This document shows positions 50,424 through 59,566 of a stretch of 64,000 nt of DNA, piece after piece. The stretch is from Brachybacterium squillarum M-6-3 (GTDB lineage: Bacteria > Actinomycetota > Actinomycetes > Actinomycetales > Dermabacteraceae). The position numbers were made by a program, and so were the translations under genes. Under the pieces are notes generated by a model, which saw only the letters and a program-made list of their open reading frames with translations, did no database searches and was not told the origin of the DNA. The stretch covers positions 124,001 through 188,000 of the forward strand of contig NZ_AGBX01000001.1 of NCBI RefSeq assembly GCF_000225825.1. The letters run 5' to 3'. Positions within the stretch are counted from its first letter, which is position 1. Each line of letters starts with the position of its first letter.

Positions 50424-51416
50424 ATGACCCCCTCGACGGACCCCACGACCCCCGCCCTGGTGCTGGTCGGCATCATCGGCATCACCCGCTCCCGGCTGGT
50501 GATCGCGCCCCGGGAGCCCGGCGCGGAGCCGCTGGTGGACCTGGAGGGCCAGGGCGCCCTGCCCGGCACCCGGATGGAGCAGAAGCTCGACCTGCTGGCC
50601 CGCACCGCCCGCCACGCCCGCGACCAGGCCGCCGAGCGCCTGGGCGCCGAGCCGCGGATCGTGGCCGCCACCCTCGCGGTGCACGGCCTGGCCCGCACCG
50701 AGCACGAGGAAGCCACCGTCGTGGCCCGCACCCTGCTGCGGGACTGGGGCATCCCCCGTGAGCGGATCCAGGTGGACGACGACCTGCTGACCTCCTTCCT
50801 GGCCGGCGGCGTCGGCGAGGACGGCATCCTGCTGCGGGCCGGCACCGGCGCCGTCGGCGTGCGCTACGCGGGCCGGGTGCCGCGGGAGCGCCGCGACGGC
50901 ATGGGCTGGCTGCTGGGCGACATCGGCTCCGCCGTGTGGATCGGCCGCCGCACCCTGCAGGTCGTGGCCGCGGACCTCGACGGCCGCGGGCCGCGCACCC
51001 TGCTGACCGAGCGGGTGGGCGACGCGCTGGGCCTGGACCTGCGCGACGGCCTGCTGCCGCCCTCCCCCACCGGCGACGTGCGCGACGACCTCTCCCGCGC
51101 CGTCTTCGCCCTGGCCCCTCCCGGGCGCCACGCCGCGCTGGGCCGCTTCGCCCCGCTGCCCGGCTCGGTGCCGGAGGACCCGGCGGCCCGGCGCATCCTG
51201 GACCAGGTCATGCGATGCTTCGCCGACACCGTGCGCACCCTGGATCCGCACGCGGAGCTGCCGGTGGTGCTAGCCGGCTCGGTGCTGGCCACCCCCGGCC
51301 CGATCCACGACGAGCTGGTCACCGGCTTCGACGCGGAGGGCCGCGAGCACCGTGAGACCCGTTCGTGCATCGAGGGGGCGCTGCTGCTGGCCCGGGAGGC
51401 CGCCGCCGAGGAGTAG
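50424..51416 (+). CDS. BadF/BadG-type ATPase, N-acetylglucosamine kinase-like
   Basis: 330 aa, ASKHA fold. Second phosphate loop ILLRAGTGAVGVRY and the family block GMGWLLGDIGSAVWIGRR are clear; the first loop (VLVGIIGITRSRLVI) lacks the usual DGGGTKT, which is a notable change. ADGD-like Asp in RIQVDDDLLTSFLAG. ATG at 50424 with GGAG seven bases upstream; a GTG 12 bases earlier is possible. Divergent partner of the GH3-like gene. Confidence 0.78.
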   Translation: MTPSTDPTTPALVLVGIIGITRSRLVIAPREPGAEPLVDLEGQGALPGTRMEQKLDLLARTARHARDQAAERLGAEPRIVAATLAVHGLARTEHEEATVVARTLLRDWGIPRERIQVDDDLLTSFLAGGVGEDGILLRAGTGAVGVRYAGRVPRERRDGMGWLLGDIGSAVWIGRRTLQVVAADLDGRGPRTLLTERVGDALGLDLRDGLLPPSPTGDVRDDLSRAVFALAPPGRHAALGRFAPLPGSVPEDPAARRILDQVMRCFADTVRTLDPHAELPVVLAGSVLATPGPIHDELVTGFDAEGREHRETRSCIEGALLLAREAAAEE

Positions 51417-51467
51417 TCCCGGCGTCTAGGATGGGGCCCGTCCGTCGCCGATCCGGAAGGCCCCTCG

Positions 51468-52856
51468 ATGTCCGAGCTGAACGACCAGGTCCCCACCCGC
51501 GAGAAGGTCCTCGTGATCGGGGCGGGACCGGCCGGCCTGGCCGCCGCCGCGGCGCTGCAGGCCCTCGAGGTGCCCTTCGACCTGGTCGACCGGGCCCCGC
51601 ACGTCGGCGGCATCTGGGACCCGGAGCGCGAGGACTCCCCCGTCTGGCCGTCCCTGGAGATGGTCTCCTCCCGCGAGTACACGCAGTACGAGGACCTGCT
51701 CTGGCCGGTCTCCTTCCCGGACTTCCTCGACCCCGCGCAGATGGCCAAGTACCTGCGCGCCTACGCCTCCCGTCACGACCTCGGCGAGCGCTTCCGCCCC
51801 GGCGTCGCCGTGCGCTCCGCGCGCCCCTTCGAGGAGGGCGTCTGGCAGGTCGAGTTCTCCACCGGCGAGATCACCGTCTACGGCGGCGTGATCTCCGCGC
51901 ACGGCATCGCCGAGCGGCCCCACCGGCCCGAGTGGGCCGAGCAGATCGGCGAGGGCACCCGGGTGATCCACTCCTCCGAATGGGAGGGTCCCGACGGCCT
52001 CGAGGGGCAGCGGGTGCTCGTGGTCGGCTCTGGTCAGTCCGCCGCGGACGTCGCGGTGGACGCCGCGCGCCGCGCCCTGGACGTGCGCTGGTCGATGCGC
52101 ACCGGTCACTGGGTGGTGCCGCGCACCATCGCCGGCACCCCCGGCGACGTCGCCGCCGCCCACGAGCCGGCCCTGCTGGGCCCCCTGAACGAGAAGATCG
52201 CCGAGCTGGTGGTGGGCCGCGCCGTGGGCGACCCCGCCGAGGTCGGCCTGCCCACCCCCGCGAACGGCCTGCTCGAGGACGCCGTGATCGTCTCCGACAC
52301 CGTGTTGGACCGGGTGCGCGAGGGCCGCATCGGCCCCGTCGGCGCCGTGGTCGGCGTCGAGGACGGCCGCCCCGTGCTGGCCGACGGCGTGGACTTCGCC
52401 CCCGACCTGATCGTGCTGGCGACCGGCTACGAGACCGGTGCCGACCACCTGCCCGAGGAGGTGCTGCCGCGCACCGCCAACGGCGACCTGGACCTGTTCC
52501 TGGGCGCCTTCCCGCGCGGCCGCGACGACCTGGTGGTGCTCGGCCAGCAGCACGTCACCGGTGGCGTGCTGCCGGTGCTGGTGGAGCAGGCCGACCTGGC
52601 CGCCTACGTGATGCGGGCCCGCCGCGAGGGCTCCCCCGCGCTGGAGCGCTTCCGCCGCCTGCGCGCCGGCTCCGACCGGGCCGTGTCCACCACCCCTCCC
52701 GGGGGCCTGCGCGGCCGGATCGCCGCGGTCCTCGGCACCGCCTCTCGTCCCCCGCGGCAGGCGACCTCGAGCGGCGAGCGGCTGGTGCCGCACGTGGACC
52801 GGGACGCGCTGCTGGCGCGCCTGCGCAGCGTCCGCGGGGAGTTCGACGGCTCCTGA
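51468..52856 (+). CDS. FAD-dependent monooxygenase (FMO-like)
   Basis: 462 aa flavoprotein. FAD site VLVIGAGPAGLAAAAALQAL at the N-terminus with VDRAPHVGGIWD; NADPH site VLVVGSGQSAADVAVDAARR near residue 185; between them GVISAHGIAERPHRPEW stands where the FMO fingerprint lies. The ATG motif is IVLATGYETG near residue 310. Likely oxygenates N- or S-containing small molecules. GGAAGG nine bases before the ATG; TAGGAT promoter-like element about 40 bases upstream. Stands alone. Confidence 0.87.
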   Translation: MSELNDQVPTREKVLVIGAGPAGLAAAAALQALEVPFDLVDRAPHVGGIWDPEREDSPVWPSLEMVSSREYTQYEDLLWPVSFPDFLDPAQMAKYLRAYASRHDLGERFRPGVAVRSARPFEEGVWQVEFSTGEITVYGGVISAHGIAERPHRPEWAEQIGEGTRVIHSSEWEGPDGLEGQRVLVVGSGQSAADVAVDAARRALDVRWSMRTGHWVVPRTIAGTPGDVAAAHEPALLGPLNEKIAELVVGRAVGDPAEVGLPTPANGLLEDAVIVSDTVLDRVREGRIGPVGAVVGVEDGRPVLADGVDFAPDLIVLATGYETGADHLPEEVLPRTANGDLDLFLGAFPRGRDDLVVLGQQHVTGGVLPVLVEQADLAAYVMRARREGSPALERFRRLRAGSDRAVSTTPPGGLRGRIAAVLGTASRPPRQATSSGERLVPHVDRDALLARLRSVRGEFDGS

Positions 52857-52895
52857 GCCCGGCCCTCCCCCTGACGAGGGGACGCCCCGGGGGGG

Positions 52896-54665
52896 TCAGC
52901 GGCGCCGTGCGAGCGGCAGGCCGATCGCCGCGCCCAGCACCGCCCAGGCCAGCACCACGATCCCGCCGCGGTGCTGGTCAGCCAGCGCGTCCGGCCACCA
53001 GGGCCGTCCGGTGGCGCCGAACCAGCTCGCCGCCAGCAGGGCATCCCCGAGCAGCAGCACCACCCCGGCCGCCGCGAGCACCACCAGCGGCGCCAGCAGG
53101 GCGAGCCGCGGACGCGGGGCGCAGCGCAGGATCACGGCGATCGCGACCCCGCCGCCGAGGGCCAGCATCTGCAGGGCCAGGTGGGCGGCGTGCGCATCCA
53201 GCGCCAGGCGCAGCAGCCCGGTCGCGTAGATCCCCACGAGCGCCGCGACCGGCACGGCCGCCAGCAGCGGGGCGAGCCAGGCCCGGGAGGCGAGGAATCG
53301 CCGCCAGCGCGGCGGCACCGTCCCGGCGGAGCCGAGCAGCACCCCGGCGGGGGCGAGCAGCAGCAGGTGCTGCAGCAAGTGGGCGGAGACCAGCACCTTC
53401 CCGTACACGGCGGGCGGGCCGTTGGTGGCCAGGATCAGCACGGCGGCCCCGGCGGCCAGGCGCAGCGTCTCCCCGCGGCCGCGGGCGGGGGCCCCGGCCC
53501 GCCACCACCACAGGGCGATCACGCAGACCAGCGCGAGGGAGAACGGCGAGGGCCGCCATGCGGCGAGCACCGCCACCGCGGTGGGGGCGGCCGGCAGCTC
53601 GTAGCCGGTGAGGATCCCGGCGGTGCCGCTGGGAGGGGCGGCCGCGTCCGAGGGCGGCGGGGAGGAGCTCATCGCCGCCGCCAGCGCCACGGCCAGCCCC
53701 ATCAGGGCCAGCTCCAGCAGGGCCAGGCGCCGGTAGGTGGCGCGCGCCGCGGCGGCGTCCCCGCCCCCGGCCAGGGAGGCGGCGAGCTGCCGGCGCTGCA
53801 TCCAGCCCAGCACCCCCAGGCCCAGCAGCAGCGCGGCCTTCGCGAGCCCGAGCTGCACGTAGGCGCTGGTGAGGAGCTCCGCCGGGGAGGTCATGCGCAC
53901 CACCAGCGCCCACACCCCGCTGAGGCCGAGCGCCACCCAGCACACCAGCGCCAGGTGGGAGTAGCCGGCGAGCACGCGGGCGTCGTCGCGGGAGCGGGCC
54001 GGGAGCAGATGCAGCACCGCCAGGCCGCCCACCCAGATGCCGACGGCCAGCAGGTGCACGAGCATGGTGGAGGTGGCGACCTCGTGGGAGGTGTCCCCCG
54101 CGGCGTGGCCCGTCATCGCGGCGCAGAAGGCCAGCACCCCGGCGGCGAGGGTGACCAGGCGTCCCGTGCCGCGGCCGGTGCCGGTCACCGCGAGGGTGGT
54201 GGTCAGGGCCGCGACCAGCACGCCGGTGAGCAGCCAGATGCCGAGGTCGGTGCGGACGAAGACGCCGAGGTCGGAGCCGAAGCGCTCGCTGCCCACCCGC
54301 TGGCCGGTGGCGATCGAGTAGGACAGCAGCAGCCCGATGCCGCGGGCGAGCGTCGCCACGCCGCCGGCGACGGCGACGAGGGTGAGGGCGCGGGCCCGGT
54401 CGGCGTCCTCGCGCAGCAGCCAGCCGGCCAGCACGGCGCCGCCCAGCATCACGGCGGCGGCGAGGTCCCCGAGCATCGCGGCGACGGGGGCGCCGTGCCG
54501 GGCGAGCGCCCCGGCGTCGCGCAGCACCAGCGCCCCGGAGCCGGCGACGTCGGCGGCGAGCACCGCCGCCCCGCCCAGCAGGAGCAGGGGGATCAGCACG
54601 GCCGCGGCCCCGCGGGCCAGGACGGCGGGGGCGGGACGGTCGGTCGCGGTGGCGGCGCCGCTCAC
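52896..54665 (-). CDS. CopD-CtaG fusion, copper/cytochrome oxidase assembly membrane protein
   Basis: 589 aa. N-terminal half is a CopD-like copper resistance domain (MTGHAAGDTSHEVATSTMLV, HLLAVGIWVGGLAVLHLL with paired His), C-terminal half is a caa3-type CtaG domain (FSLALVCVIALWWWRAG, SAHLLQHLLLLAPAGVLLG, DAHAAHLALQML). About 14 helices. Probably delivers copper to cytochrome oxidase at the outer membrane face. GTG at 54665 overlaps the upstream fluC stop (GTGA). Confidence 0.9.
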   Translation of the reverse strand: MSGAATATDRPAPAVLARGAAAVLIPLLLLGGAAVLAADVAGSGALVLRDAGALARHGAPVAAMLGDLAAAVMLGGAVLAGWLLREDADRARALTLVAVAGGVATLARGIGLLLSYSIATGQRVGSERFGSDLGVFVRTDLGIWLLTGVLVAALTTTLAVTGTGRGTGRLVTLAAGVLAFCAAMTGHAAGDTSHEVATSTMLVHLLAVGIWVGGLAVLHLLPARSRDDARVLAGYSHLALVCWVALGLSGVWALVVRMTSPAELLTSAYVQLGLAKAALLLGLGVLGWMQRRQLAASLAGGGDAAAARATYRRLALLELALMGLAVALAAAMSSSPPPSDAAAPPSGTAGILTGYELPAAPTAVAVLAAWRPSPFSLALVCVIALWWWRAGAPARGRGETLRLAAGAAVLILATNGPPAVYGKVLVSAHLLQHLLLLAPAGVLLGSAGTVPPRWRRFLASRAWLAPLLAAVPVAALVGIYATGLLRLALDAHAAHLALQMLALGGGVAIAVILRCAPRPRLALLAPLVVLAAAGVVLLLGDALLAASWFGATGRPWWPDALADQHRGGIVVLAWAVLGAAIGLPLARRR

Positions 54666-55078
54666 CGGGCGATCACCACGCCCAGCCAGAGGGCCGACAT
54701 GCCGATGCCGATGGTGAGGCAGAGGTAGCCGAGCGAGATCGCGGGGGTGCCGCGTCGCACCAGCGCCACCACGTCCAGGGCGGCGGTGGAGAGCGTGGAC
54801 AGGCCGCCGCACAGCCCCACCGCGAGCAGCATGGAGAACAGCTCGGGCACGCCGGCGGCGGAGCCCAGCAGGGTCACCACGATGCCCAGCAGGAAGCAGG
54901 CCAGCACGTTGGCCACGAAGGTCATCCAGGGGCCGGAGCGGTCGGGGGTCACGGCCGGCCAGCGGCGCTGCAGCAGCGGCGGCCCGTACTCGGCGATCGC
55001 CCAGCGGCCGACGGCGCCGATCGCGCCGCCGAGGGCGACCATCACCACCATCGCCAGGCCCAGCAGGATCGCGATCAT
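54662..55078 (-). CDS. fluC2: Fluoride channel FluC (CrcB), second copy
   Basis: 138 aa, four helices, exports fluoride. GAIGAVGRWAIAEY in helix 1, FVANVLACFLLGI in helix 2 (the conserved Asn) and GLCGGLSTLSTAALDVV, where GGxSTxS is the Na+/fluoride pore signature. ATGA overlap with the first fluC gene; actinobacterial pairs of this kind form heterodimers. Gene symbol given as the family name with a number for order only. Confidence 0.93.
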   Translation of the reverse strand: MIAILLGLAMVVMVALGGAIGAVGRWAIAEYGPPLLQRRWPAVTPDRSGPWMTFVANVLACFLLGIVVTLLGSAAGVPELFSMLLAVGLCGGLSTLSTAALDVVALVRRGTPAISLGYLCLTIGIGMSALWLGVVIAR

Positions 55079-55713
55079 CGCCCGTCCTCCTCGACCTCGA
55101 GGACGGCGCCCGGGTGCAGGCCCCCGGCGGGCCCGCCCGCCACCGGGGGCGCGGAGTCCGGCTCCGCGCTCCCCGCCTCGGGGCGGGCCAGCCGCATGGC
55201 CAGGGCCAGGCCGACCACGGTGGCGCCGATGCAGATGGCGAGGGTGAGCAGCGCGTAGGTGAGGGCGACGGTCGGGAAGTCGGCGCCGATCATGGCGGAG
55301 CCGTCGAGCACCACGGCGCTCATGGTGGTGAAGCCGCCGCAGAAGCCGGTGCCGACCAGGGGCCTGGTCCAGGCGGGGACGGGCCGCACCTCCATCACCC
55401 CGGTCAGGGCGCCCAGGATCAGGCAGCCGATCACGTTGACCGCGAGGGTGGACCAGGGGATCTCGATCAGGGTGGGGGTGGCGGTGGTGGGGAACACGGC
55501 CGCCGCGATGAACCGCAGCGTCGCCCCGAGGGCGCCGCCGGCGGCGACCAGCGCGATGACCTGCCGGGTGGCCAGGGGCCGCGGGGCGGGCCCGGAGTCG
55601 AGGGTCTCGACCTCCTCGGCCTCCGCCTCGCGCACGGCGTCCATCTCGACGGTGCGCATCCGCGGGTCCTCGCGGCGCGGCGGCTCGCCTGCGGGTGGGG
55701 GGCTCGTGCTCAC
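55075..55713 (-). CDS. fluC1: Fluoride channel FluC (CrcB), first copy, extended termini
   Basis: 212 aa, longer than usual owing to hydrophilic ends: about 45 acidic residues before helix 1 and 35 after helix 4. The core has GGALGATLRFIAAAVF, AVNVIGCLILGALTG and GTGFCGGFTTMSAVVLDG, the FluC pore motifs. Partner of the second fluC. No fluoride riboswitch recognised in the short leader. Confidence 0.93.
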   Translation of the reverse strand: MSTSPPPAGEPPRREDPRMRTVEMDAVREAEAEEVETLDSGPAPRPLATRQVIALVAAGGALGATLRFIAAAVFPTTATPTLIEIPWSTLAVNVIGCLILGALTGVMEVRPVPAWTRPLVGTGFCGGFTTMSAVVLDGSAMIGADFPTVALTYALLTLAICIGATVVGLALAMRLARPEAGSAEPDSAPPVAGGPAGGLHPGAVLEVEEDGR

Positions 55714-55770
55714 CGATCCAGGGTACCGACCTCGGCGGCCCCCGACGGACCGGCCGGGCTCACGGCGGAA

Positions 55771-57228
55771 TCAGCCCCAGACGAGGCCCAGGGCGGGGTC
55801 CTCGAGCACGGCGGAGACGTCGCGCAGCAGCTCGGAGCCGAGGGCCCCGTCGATCAGGCGGTGGTCGAAGCTCAGGGCGAGCTGGGCGATCTGGCGCGGC
55901 ACCATCTGGCCGTCCACCACCCAGGGCTTGTCCTTGATCGCGCCGACGCCGAGGATCACGGACTCCCCCGGGTTCAGGATCGGGGTGCCGGAGTCGATGC
56001 CGAAGACGCCGAAGTTGGTGATGGTCAGGGAGCCCTCGCGGGTGGCCGAGAGCGGGGTGCGGCCGGCGCGGGCGGTCTTGGCGAGGTCGTCGATGCCCTC
56101 GGCGAGCTCGCGCAGGGTCATCAGGTGGGCGTCCTTGATGTTGGGCACGATCAGGCCGCGCGGGGTGGCGGCGGCGATGCCGAGGTTCACGAAGTGCTTG
56201 TAGACGATCTCCTGGGCGTGCTCGTCCCAGGAGGCGTTGACCTCGGGGTTGCGGCGGATCGCCACCAGCAGCGCCTTCGCGATCACCACCAGCGGGCTGA
56301 TCTTCACCCCGGACCATTCGCGGGAGGCGCGCAGCTGCTCCACGATCCGCATGGTCGCGGTCATGTCGATCTCGTTGAACACGGTGACGTGAGGGGCGGT
56401 GAAGGCGGAGGCCACCATCGCCTCGGCGGTGCGCTTGCGGACCGAGCGGATCGGCACCCGGGTGGTGCGCTCGTCGCTGGTGACGCCGGAGAAGGGCTGG
56501 TCGCGCACGGACTTCATGGCGTAGCCGAGGTCCTCGGGAGCCTGCGGGGACTCCTCGGGGAAGTAGTGGCCCTCGCCGCCGTCGGGGCTCATGGCGCGCT
56601 GCTGGGCGGCGAGCACGTCGTCGCGGGTGACGGTGCCGCCGGGGCCGGTGGCGAAGACGTCGGCCAGGGCCACGCCGAGGTCGCGCGCGAGCTTGCGCAC
56701 CGGCGGCTTGGCGAGGATCCGGTCGATCGGGACCTGCGGGTCGTCCTCCTGGGCGGGCCGGCGGCGCCGGCGGCGGGAGGGACCGGCGGAGGCGCCGTAG
56801 CCGACGAGGTTCTTGGGCTCCTCGTCCTGCACCCGCTCGGCCTCGCGGGAGGCGGCGGGGGTCTCGGTGTCCCCCGCGGCGACCTCGGGCTCCTCGGCGA
56901 CGACCGGCTCGGCGGAGGCCGCGCCGTCGGCGGGCTCGGCGGGGGCGTCCTGCGCGGGGACGGGGCCGCCGGCGGTGTCGACCTCGAACAGGGGCGCCCC
57001 GACGGGCACCTCGTCCCCGACCTTCACCAGGACCTTCAGCACGGTGCCGGCGACGTGGCTGGGCAGCTCGACGGCGCTCTTGGCGGTCTCCACCTCGATG
57101 ACCGGGTCGTTGATGGCGATGGTGTCGCCGGCGGCCACCTTGATGTCGACGATCTCGGCCTCGGTGAGGCCCTCACCGGGATCGGTGAGGCGGATCGTGA
57201 CGATCGACGGGCTGGGGCTGGCGTTCAT
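55771..57228 (-). CDS. Branched-chain 2-oxoacid dehydrogenase E2, dihydrolipoamide acyltransferase
   Basis: 485 aa. One N-terminal lipoyl domain with the lipoylated Lys in EVETAKSAVELPS, an acidic/Pro linker, a peripheral subunit-binding domain (KPPVRKLARDLGVALADVFATG), and a catalytic domain ending SFDHRLIDGALGSELL with the HxxxDG active site. Third gene of the bkd operon; acyl transfer to CoA for valine, leucine and isoleucine breakdown or for branched fatty acid primers. AAGGA before the ATG. No E3 gene nearby, so a shared lipoamide dehydrogenase must act. Confidence 0.93.
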   Translation of the reverse strand: MNASPSPSIVTIRLTDPGEGLTEAEIVDIKVAAGDTIAINDPVIEVETAKSAVELPSHVAGTVLKVLVKVGDEVPVGAPLFEVDTAGGPVPAQDAPAEPADGAASAEPVVAEEPEVAAGDTETPAASREAERVQDEEPKNLVGYGASAGPSRRRRRRPAQEDDPQVPIDRILAKPPVRKLARDLGVALADVFATGPGGTVTRDDVLAAQQRAMSPDGGEGHYFPEESPQAPEDLGYAMKSVRDQPFSGVTSDERTTRVPIRSVRKRTAEAMVASAFTAPHVTVFNEIDMTATMRIVEQLRASREWSGVKISPLVVIAKALLVAIRRNPEVNASWDEHAQEIVYKHFVNLGIAAATPRGLIVPNIKDAHLMTLRELAEGIDDLAKTARAGRTPLSATREGSLTITNFGVFGIDSGTPILNPGESVILGVGAIKDKPWVVDGQMVPRQIAQLALSFDHRLIDGALGSELLRDVSAVLEDPALGLVWG

Positions 57229-57302
57229 GCCGGGATCCTTTCACGCGGGGCTCCGGTGCGGACCGGATCCCGGGCGGGCGTCGTGCGACGGGCGAGGACG
57301 GG

Positions 57303-58286
57303 TCAGTGGGAGAGCACGCGGTCGACGCCGTCGAGCACGCGCTCCAGGTCGGGCAGGTAGGCGTGCTCCATGCGGGCCGGCGGGTACGGGGTGGCGTAGC
57401 CGCCGATGCGCAGCACCGGGGCCTCCAGGTGGTAGAAGCACTGCTCGGAGACGCGGGCGGCGATCTCCCCGCCGAGGCCGCCGAGCACGGGCGCCTCGTG
57501 GACGATGACCAGGCGGCCGGTGCGGCGCACGGAGGCGGTGACGGTCTCCATGTCCAGCGGCGCCAGGGAGCGGGCGTCGATGACCTCGAGCTCGATGCCG
57601 TCCTCCGCGGCGGCCTCGGCGCTCTCCAGCGCCAGGGGCACGCTCGGGCCCCAGGCCAGCAGGGTCGCGTCGGTGCCGGGGCGGCGGACCTGCGCCTGCC
57701 AGGGGCCCAGCTCGGGGCGGTGGTCGGGGTCGACGTCGCCCTTGACCCAGTAGCGCCGCTTGGGCTCCAGCACGATCACCGGGTCCTCGGACTCGATGGC
57801 CTGGCGGGTCATCCAGTAGGCGTCCTGGCTGGTGGCGGGCGCGATGATGCGCAGGCCCGCGGTGTGGGCGAACAGCGCCTCGGGGCTCTCGGAGTGGTGC
57901 TCGACCGCGCCGATGCCGCCGCCGTGGGGGATGCGGATGACCATCGGCAGGGTGACCCGGCCGCCGGTGCGGTAGTGCATCTTGGCGACCTGGGTGGTGA
58001 TCTGGTTGTAGGCGGGGAAGACGAAGCCGTCGAACTGGATCTCGACGACGGGCCGGTAGCCGCGCATGGCCAGGCCCACGGCGGTGCCGACGATGCCGGC
58101 CTCCGCGAGCGGGGTGTCCACCACGCGCTGCGAGCCGAACTCGGCGTGCAGGCCGTCGGTGACGCGGAAGACGCCGCCGAGGCGGCCGATGTCCTCGCCC
58201 ATCAGCATCACGTGCTCGTCGGCGTGCATCGCGTCGCGCAGGCCCGCGGTGATGGCCTTGGCGATCGGCAGGGTGGTGGTGCTCAT
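57303..58286 (-). CDS. Branched-chain 2-oxoacid dehydrogenase E1 beta
   Basis: 327 aa, the beta subunit of the thiamin-dependent decarboxylase. Conserved blocks VMLMGEDIGRLGGVFRVTDG (ThDP Glu), DTPLAEAGIVGTAVGLAM, RIPHGGGIGAVEHHSESPEA and EAPVLGGLGGEIAA. Overlaps the E1 alpha stop by ATGA. Confidence 0.94.
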   Translation of the reverse strand: MSTTTLPIAKAITAGLRDAMHADEHVMLMGEDIGRLGGVFRVTDGLHAEFGSQRVVDTPLAEAGIVGTAVGLAMRGYRPVVEIQFDGFVFPAYNQITTQVAKMHYRTGGRVTLPMVIRIPHGGGIGAVEHHSESPEALFAHTAGLRIIAPATSQDAYWMTRQAIESEDPVIVLEPKRRYWVKGDVDPDHRPELGPWQAQVRRPGTDATLLAWGPSVPLALESAEAAAEDGIELEVIDARSLAPLDMETVTASVRRTGRLVIVHEAPVLGGLGGEIAARVSEQCFYHLEAPVLRIGGYATPYPPARMEHAYLPDLERVLDGVDRVLSH

Positions 58287-59461
58287 GCGCGCGCTCCGTC
58301 CTGGTCGGCCTCGTCCTCGAACTGGGCGGCGTACTCGCGGTAGGCCTGCTTCTCGGCCTCCACCACGGGGTGGTGCTCGGTGTAGACGTGCTCGAAGATG
58401 TGCACGGGGTCGGGGTCCTCCATGCCGTGGATGTGGTGGTGCAGCTGCATGGCGAGCTCGTGCGCCTCGTCGTCGCAGCGGCGCACGAAGTCCTCGTCGA
58501 TGGCGCCGAGCTGCTCCAGGTGGCGGCGCAGGCGCAGGATCGGGTCGCGCTCGGCCCATTCCTCCTCCTCGGCGGCGGGCCGGTAGCGGCCGGCGTCGTC
58601 GCTGGTGGTGTGCGCGGCCATGCGGTAGGTGACGGCCTCGATGAAGCGCGGCCCCTCCCCCGCCCGGGCGGCGTCCAGGGCGCTGCGCACGGCGGCCATC
58701 ACGGCGAGCACGTCGTTGCCGTCGACCCGCACCGAGGGGATGCCCCAGCCGCGGGAGCGCTGCGCGAGCGGCACGGAGGACTGCACCGAGGTGGGCACGG
58801 AGATCGCCCACTGGTTGTTCTGGGTGTAGAAGACGACGGGGGCGTCGAAGGACTTGGCGAAGGTGAAGGACTCGGAGACCTCGCCCTCACTGGAGGCGCC
58901 GTCACCGAAGAGGGCGAGCACCGCGGTGTCGTGCGCCCGGTCGCCGGTGCCGACGGCGCCGTCGCGCTGCAGGCCCATCGCGTAGCCCACCGCGTGGGGC
59001 GCCTGGGAGCCGAGCACGATCATGTACGGGTGGGTGCGGAGCTCCGCGGGGTCCCAGCCGCCGTGGCTGATGCCGCGGAACAGCTCCAGCAGTCGCCAGG
59101 GCTCGATGCCGCGCGCCCAGGCCACGCCGTGCTCGCGGTAGGTGGGCACCAGATAGTCCTGCACGCGGGCGGCGTGGCCGGCGCCGATCTGCGCGGCCTC
59201 CTGGCCGAGCGCGCTGGCCCAGAGGCCGAGCTGGCCCTGCCGCTGCAGGCTGGTGGCCTCGAGGTCGGCGGCGCGGATCATCACCATGTCGCGGTAGTAG
59301 CCGCGCAGGGCGTCCGGGCTCTGCAGGTCCTCGGCCCCGCCGCCGCCCGTGAGCACGGCGTCGAGCTCGGCGTGGGGGGTGCGGGTGCCGTCGGGACCCA
59401 GGAGCTGGATCATCGGCTCCTGGTGGGCGTCATCGGGGATGGTGGTGGCGAAAACGGTCAC
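58283..59461 (-). CDS. Branched-chain 2-oxoacid dehydrogenase E1 alpha
   Basis: 392 aa, first gene of the operon. Thiamin diphosphate motif LFGDGASSEGEVSESFTFA followed by VVFYTQNNQWAISVPTS; RGYYRDMVMIRAADLEATSLQRQGQ is the usual start of the fold, and RMAAHTTSDDAGRYR is the phosphorylation-loop region that marks branched-chain rather than pyruvate enzymes. GTG start; promoter-like TAGGTT overlaps a palindrome 16 bases upstream. Confidence 0.94.
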   Translation of the reverse strand: MTVFATTIPDDAHQEPMIQLLGPDGTRTPHAELDAVLTGGGGAEDLQSPDALRGYYRDMVMIRAADLEATSLQRQGQLGLWASALGQEAAQIGAGHAARVQDYLVPTYREHGVAWARGIEPWRLLELFRGISHGGWDPAELRTHPYMIVLGSQAPHAVGYAMGLQRDGAVGTGDRAHDTAVLALFGDGASSEGEVSESFTFAKSFDAPVVFYTQNNQWAISVPTSVQSSVPLAQRSRGWGIPSVRVDGNDVLAVMAAVRSALDAARAGEGPRFIEAVTYRMAAHTTSDDAGRYRPAAEEEEWAERDPILRLRRHLEQLGAIDEDFVRRCDDEAHELAMQLHHHIHGMEDPDPVHIFEHVYTEHHPVVEAEKQAYREYAAQFEDEADQDGARA

Positions 59462-59476
59462 GACGGGAGCGTAACC

Positions 59477-59488
59477 TACGGTTCCGTA
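59477..59488 (-). promoter_or_regulatory. Palindromic operator at the bkd promoter
   Basis: tacgg-tt-ccgta is a perfect 12-base inverted repeat, with an imperfect extension to CCTACGG/CCGTAAGG, overlapping the -10-like TAGGTT on the minus strand. It has the ACGGnnCCGT form used by several TetR-like regulators of fatty and amino acid catabolism; no such gene is adjacent. Confidence 0.5.
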
Positions 59489-59566
59489 AGGACGGAAGCG
59501 GGGCGCCCCGTCGCCCAGGTCACGCGGGCGCGTCGCGGGTATCGCCGGCCGCGCCGGGCGGGCGCG

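Noticed and set aside
55714-55770. Fluoride riboswitch before fluC
   Set aside because: The 57-base leader lacks the conserved riboswitch core.
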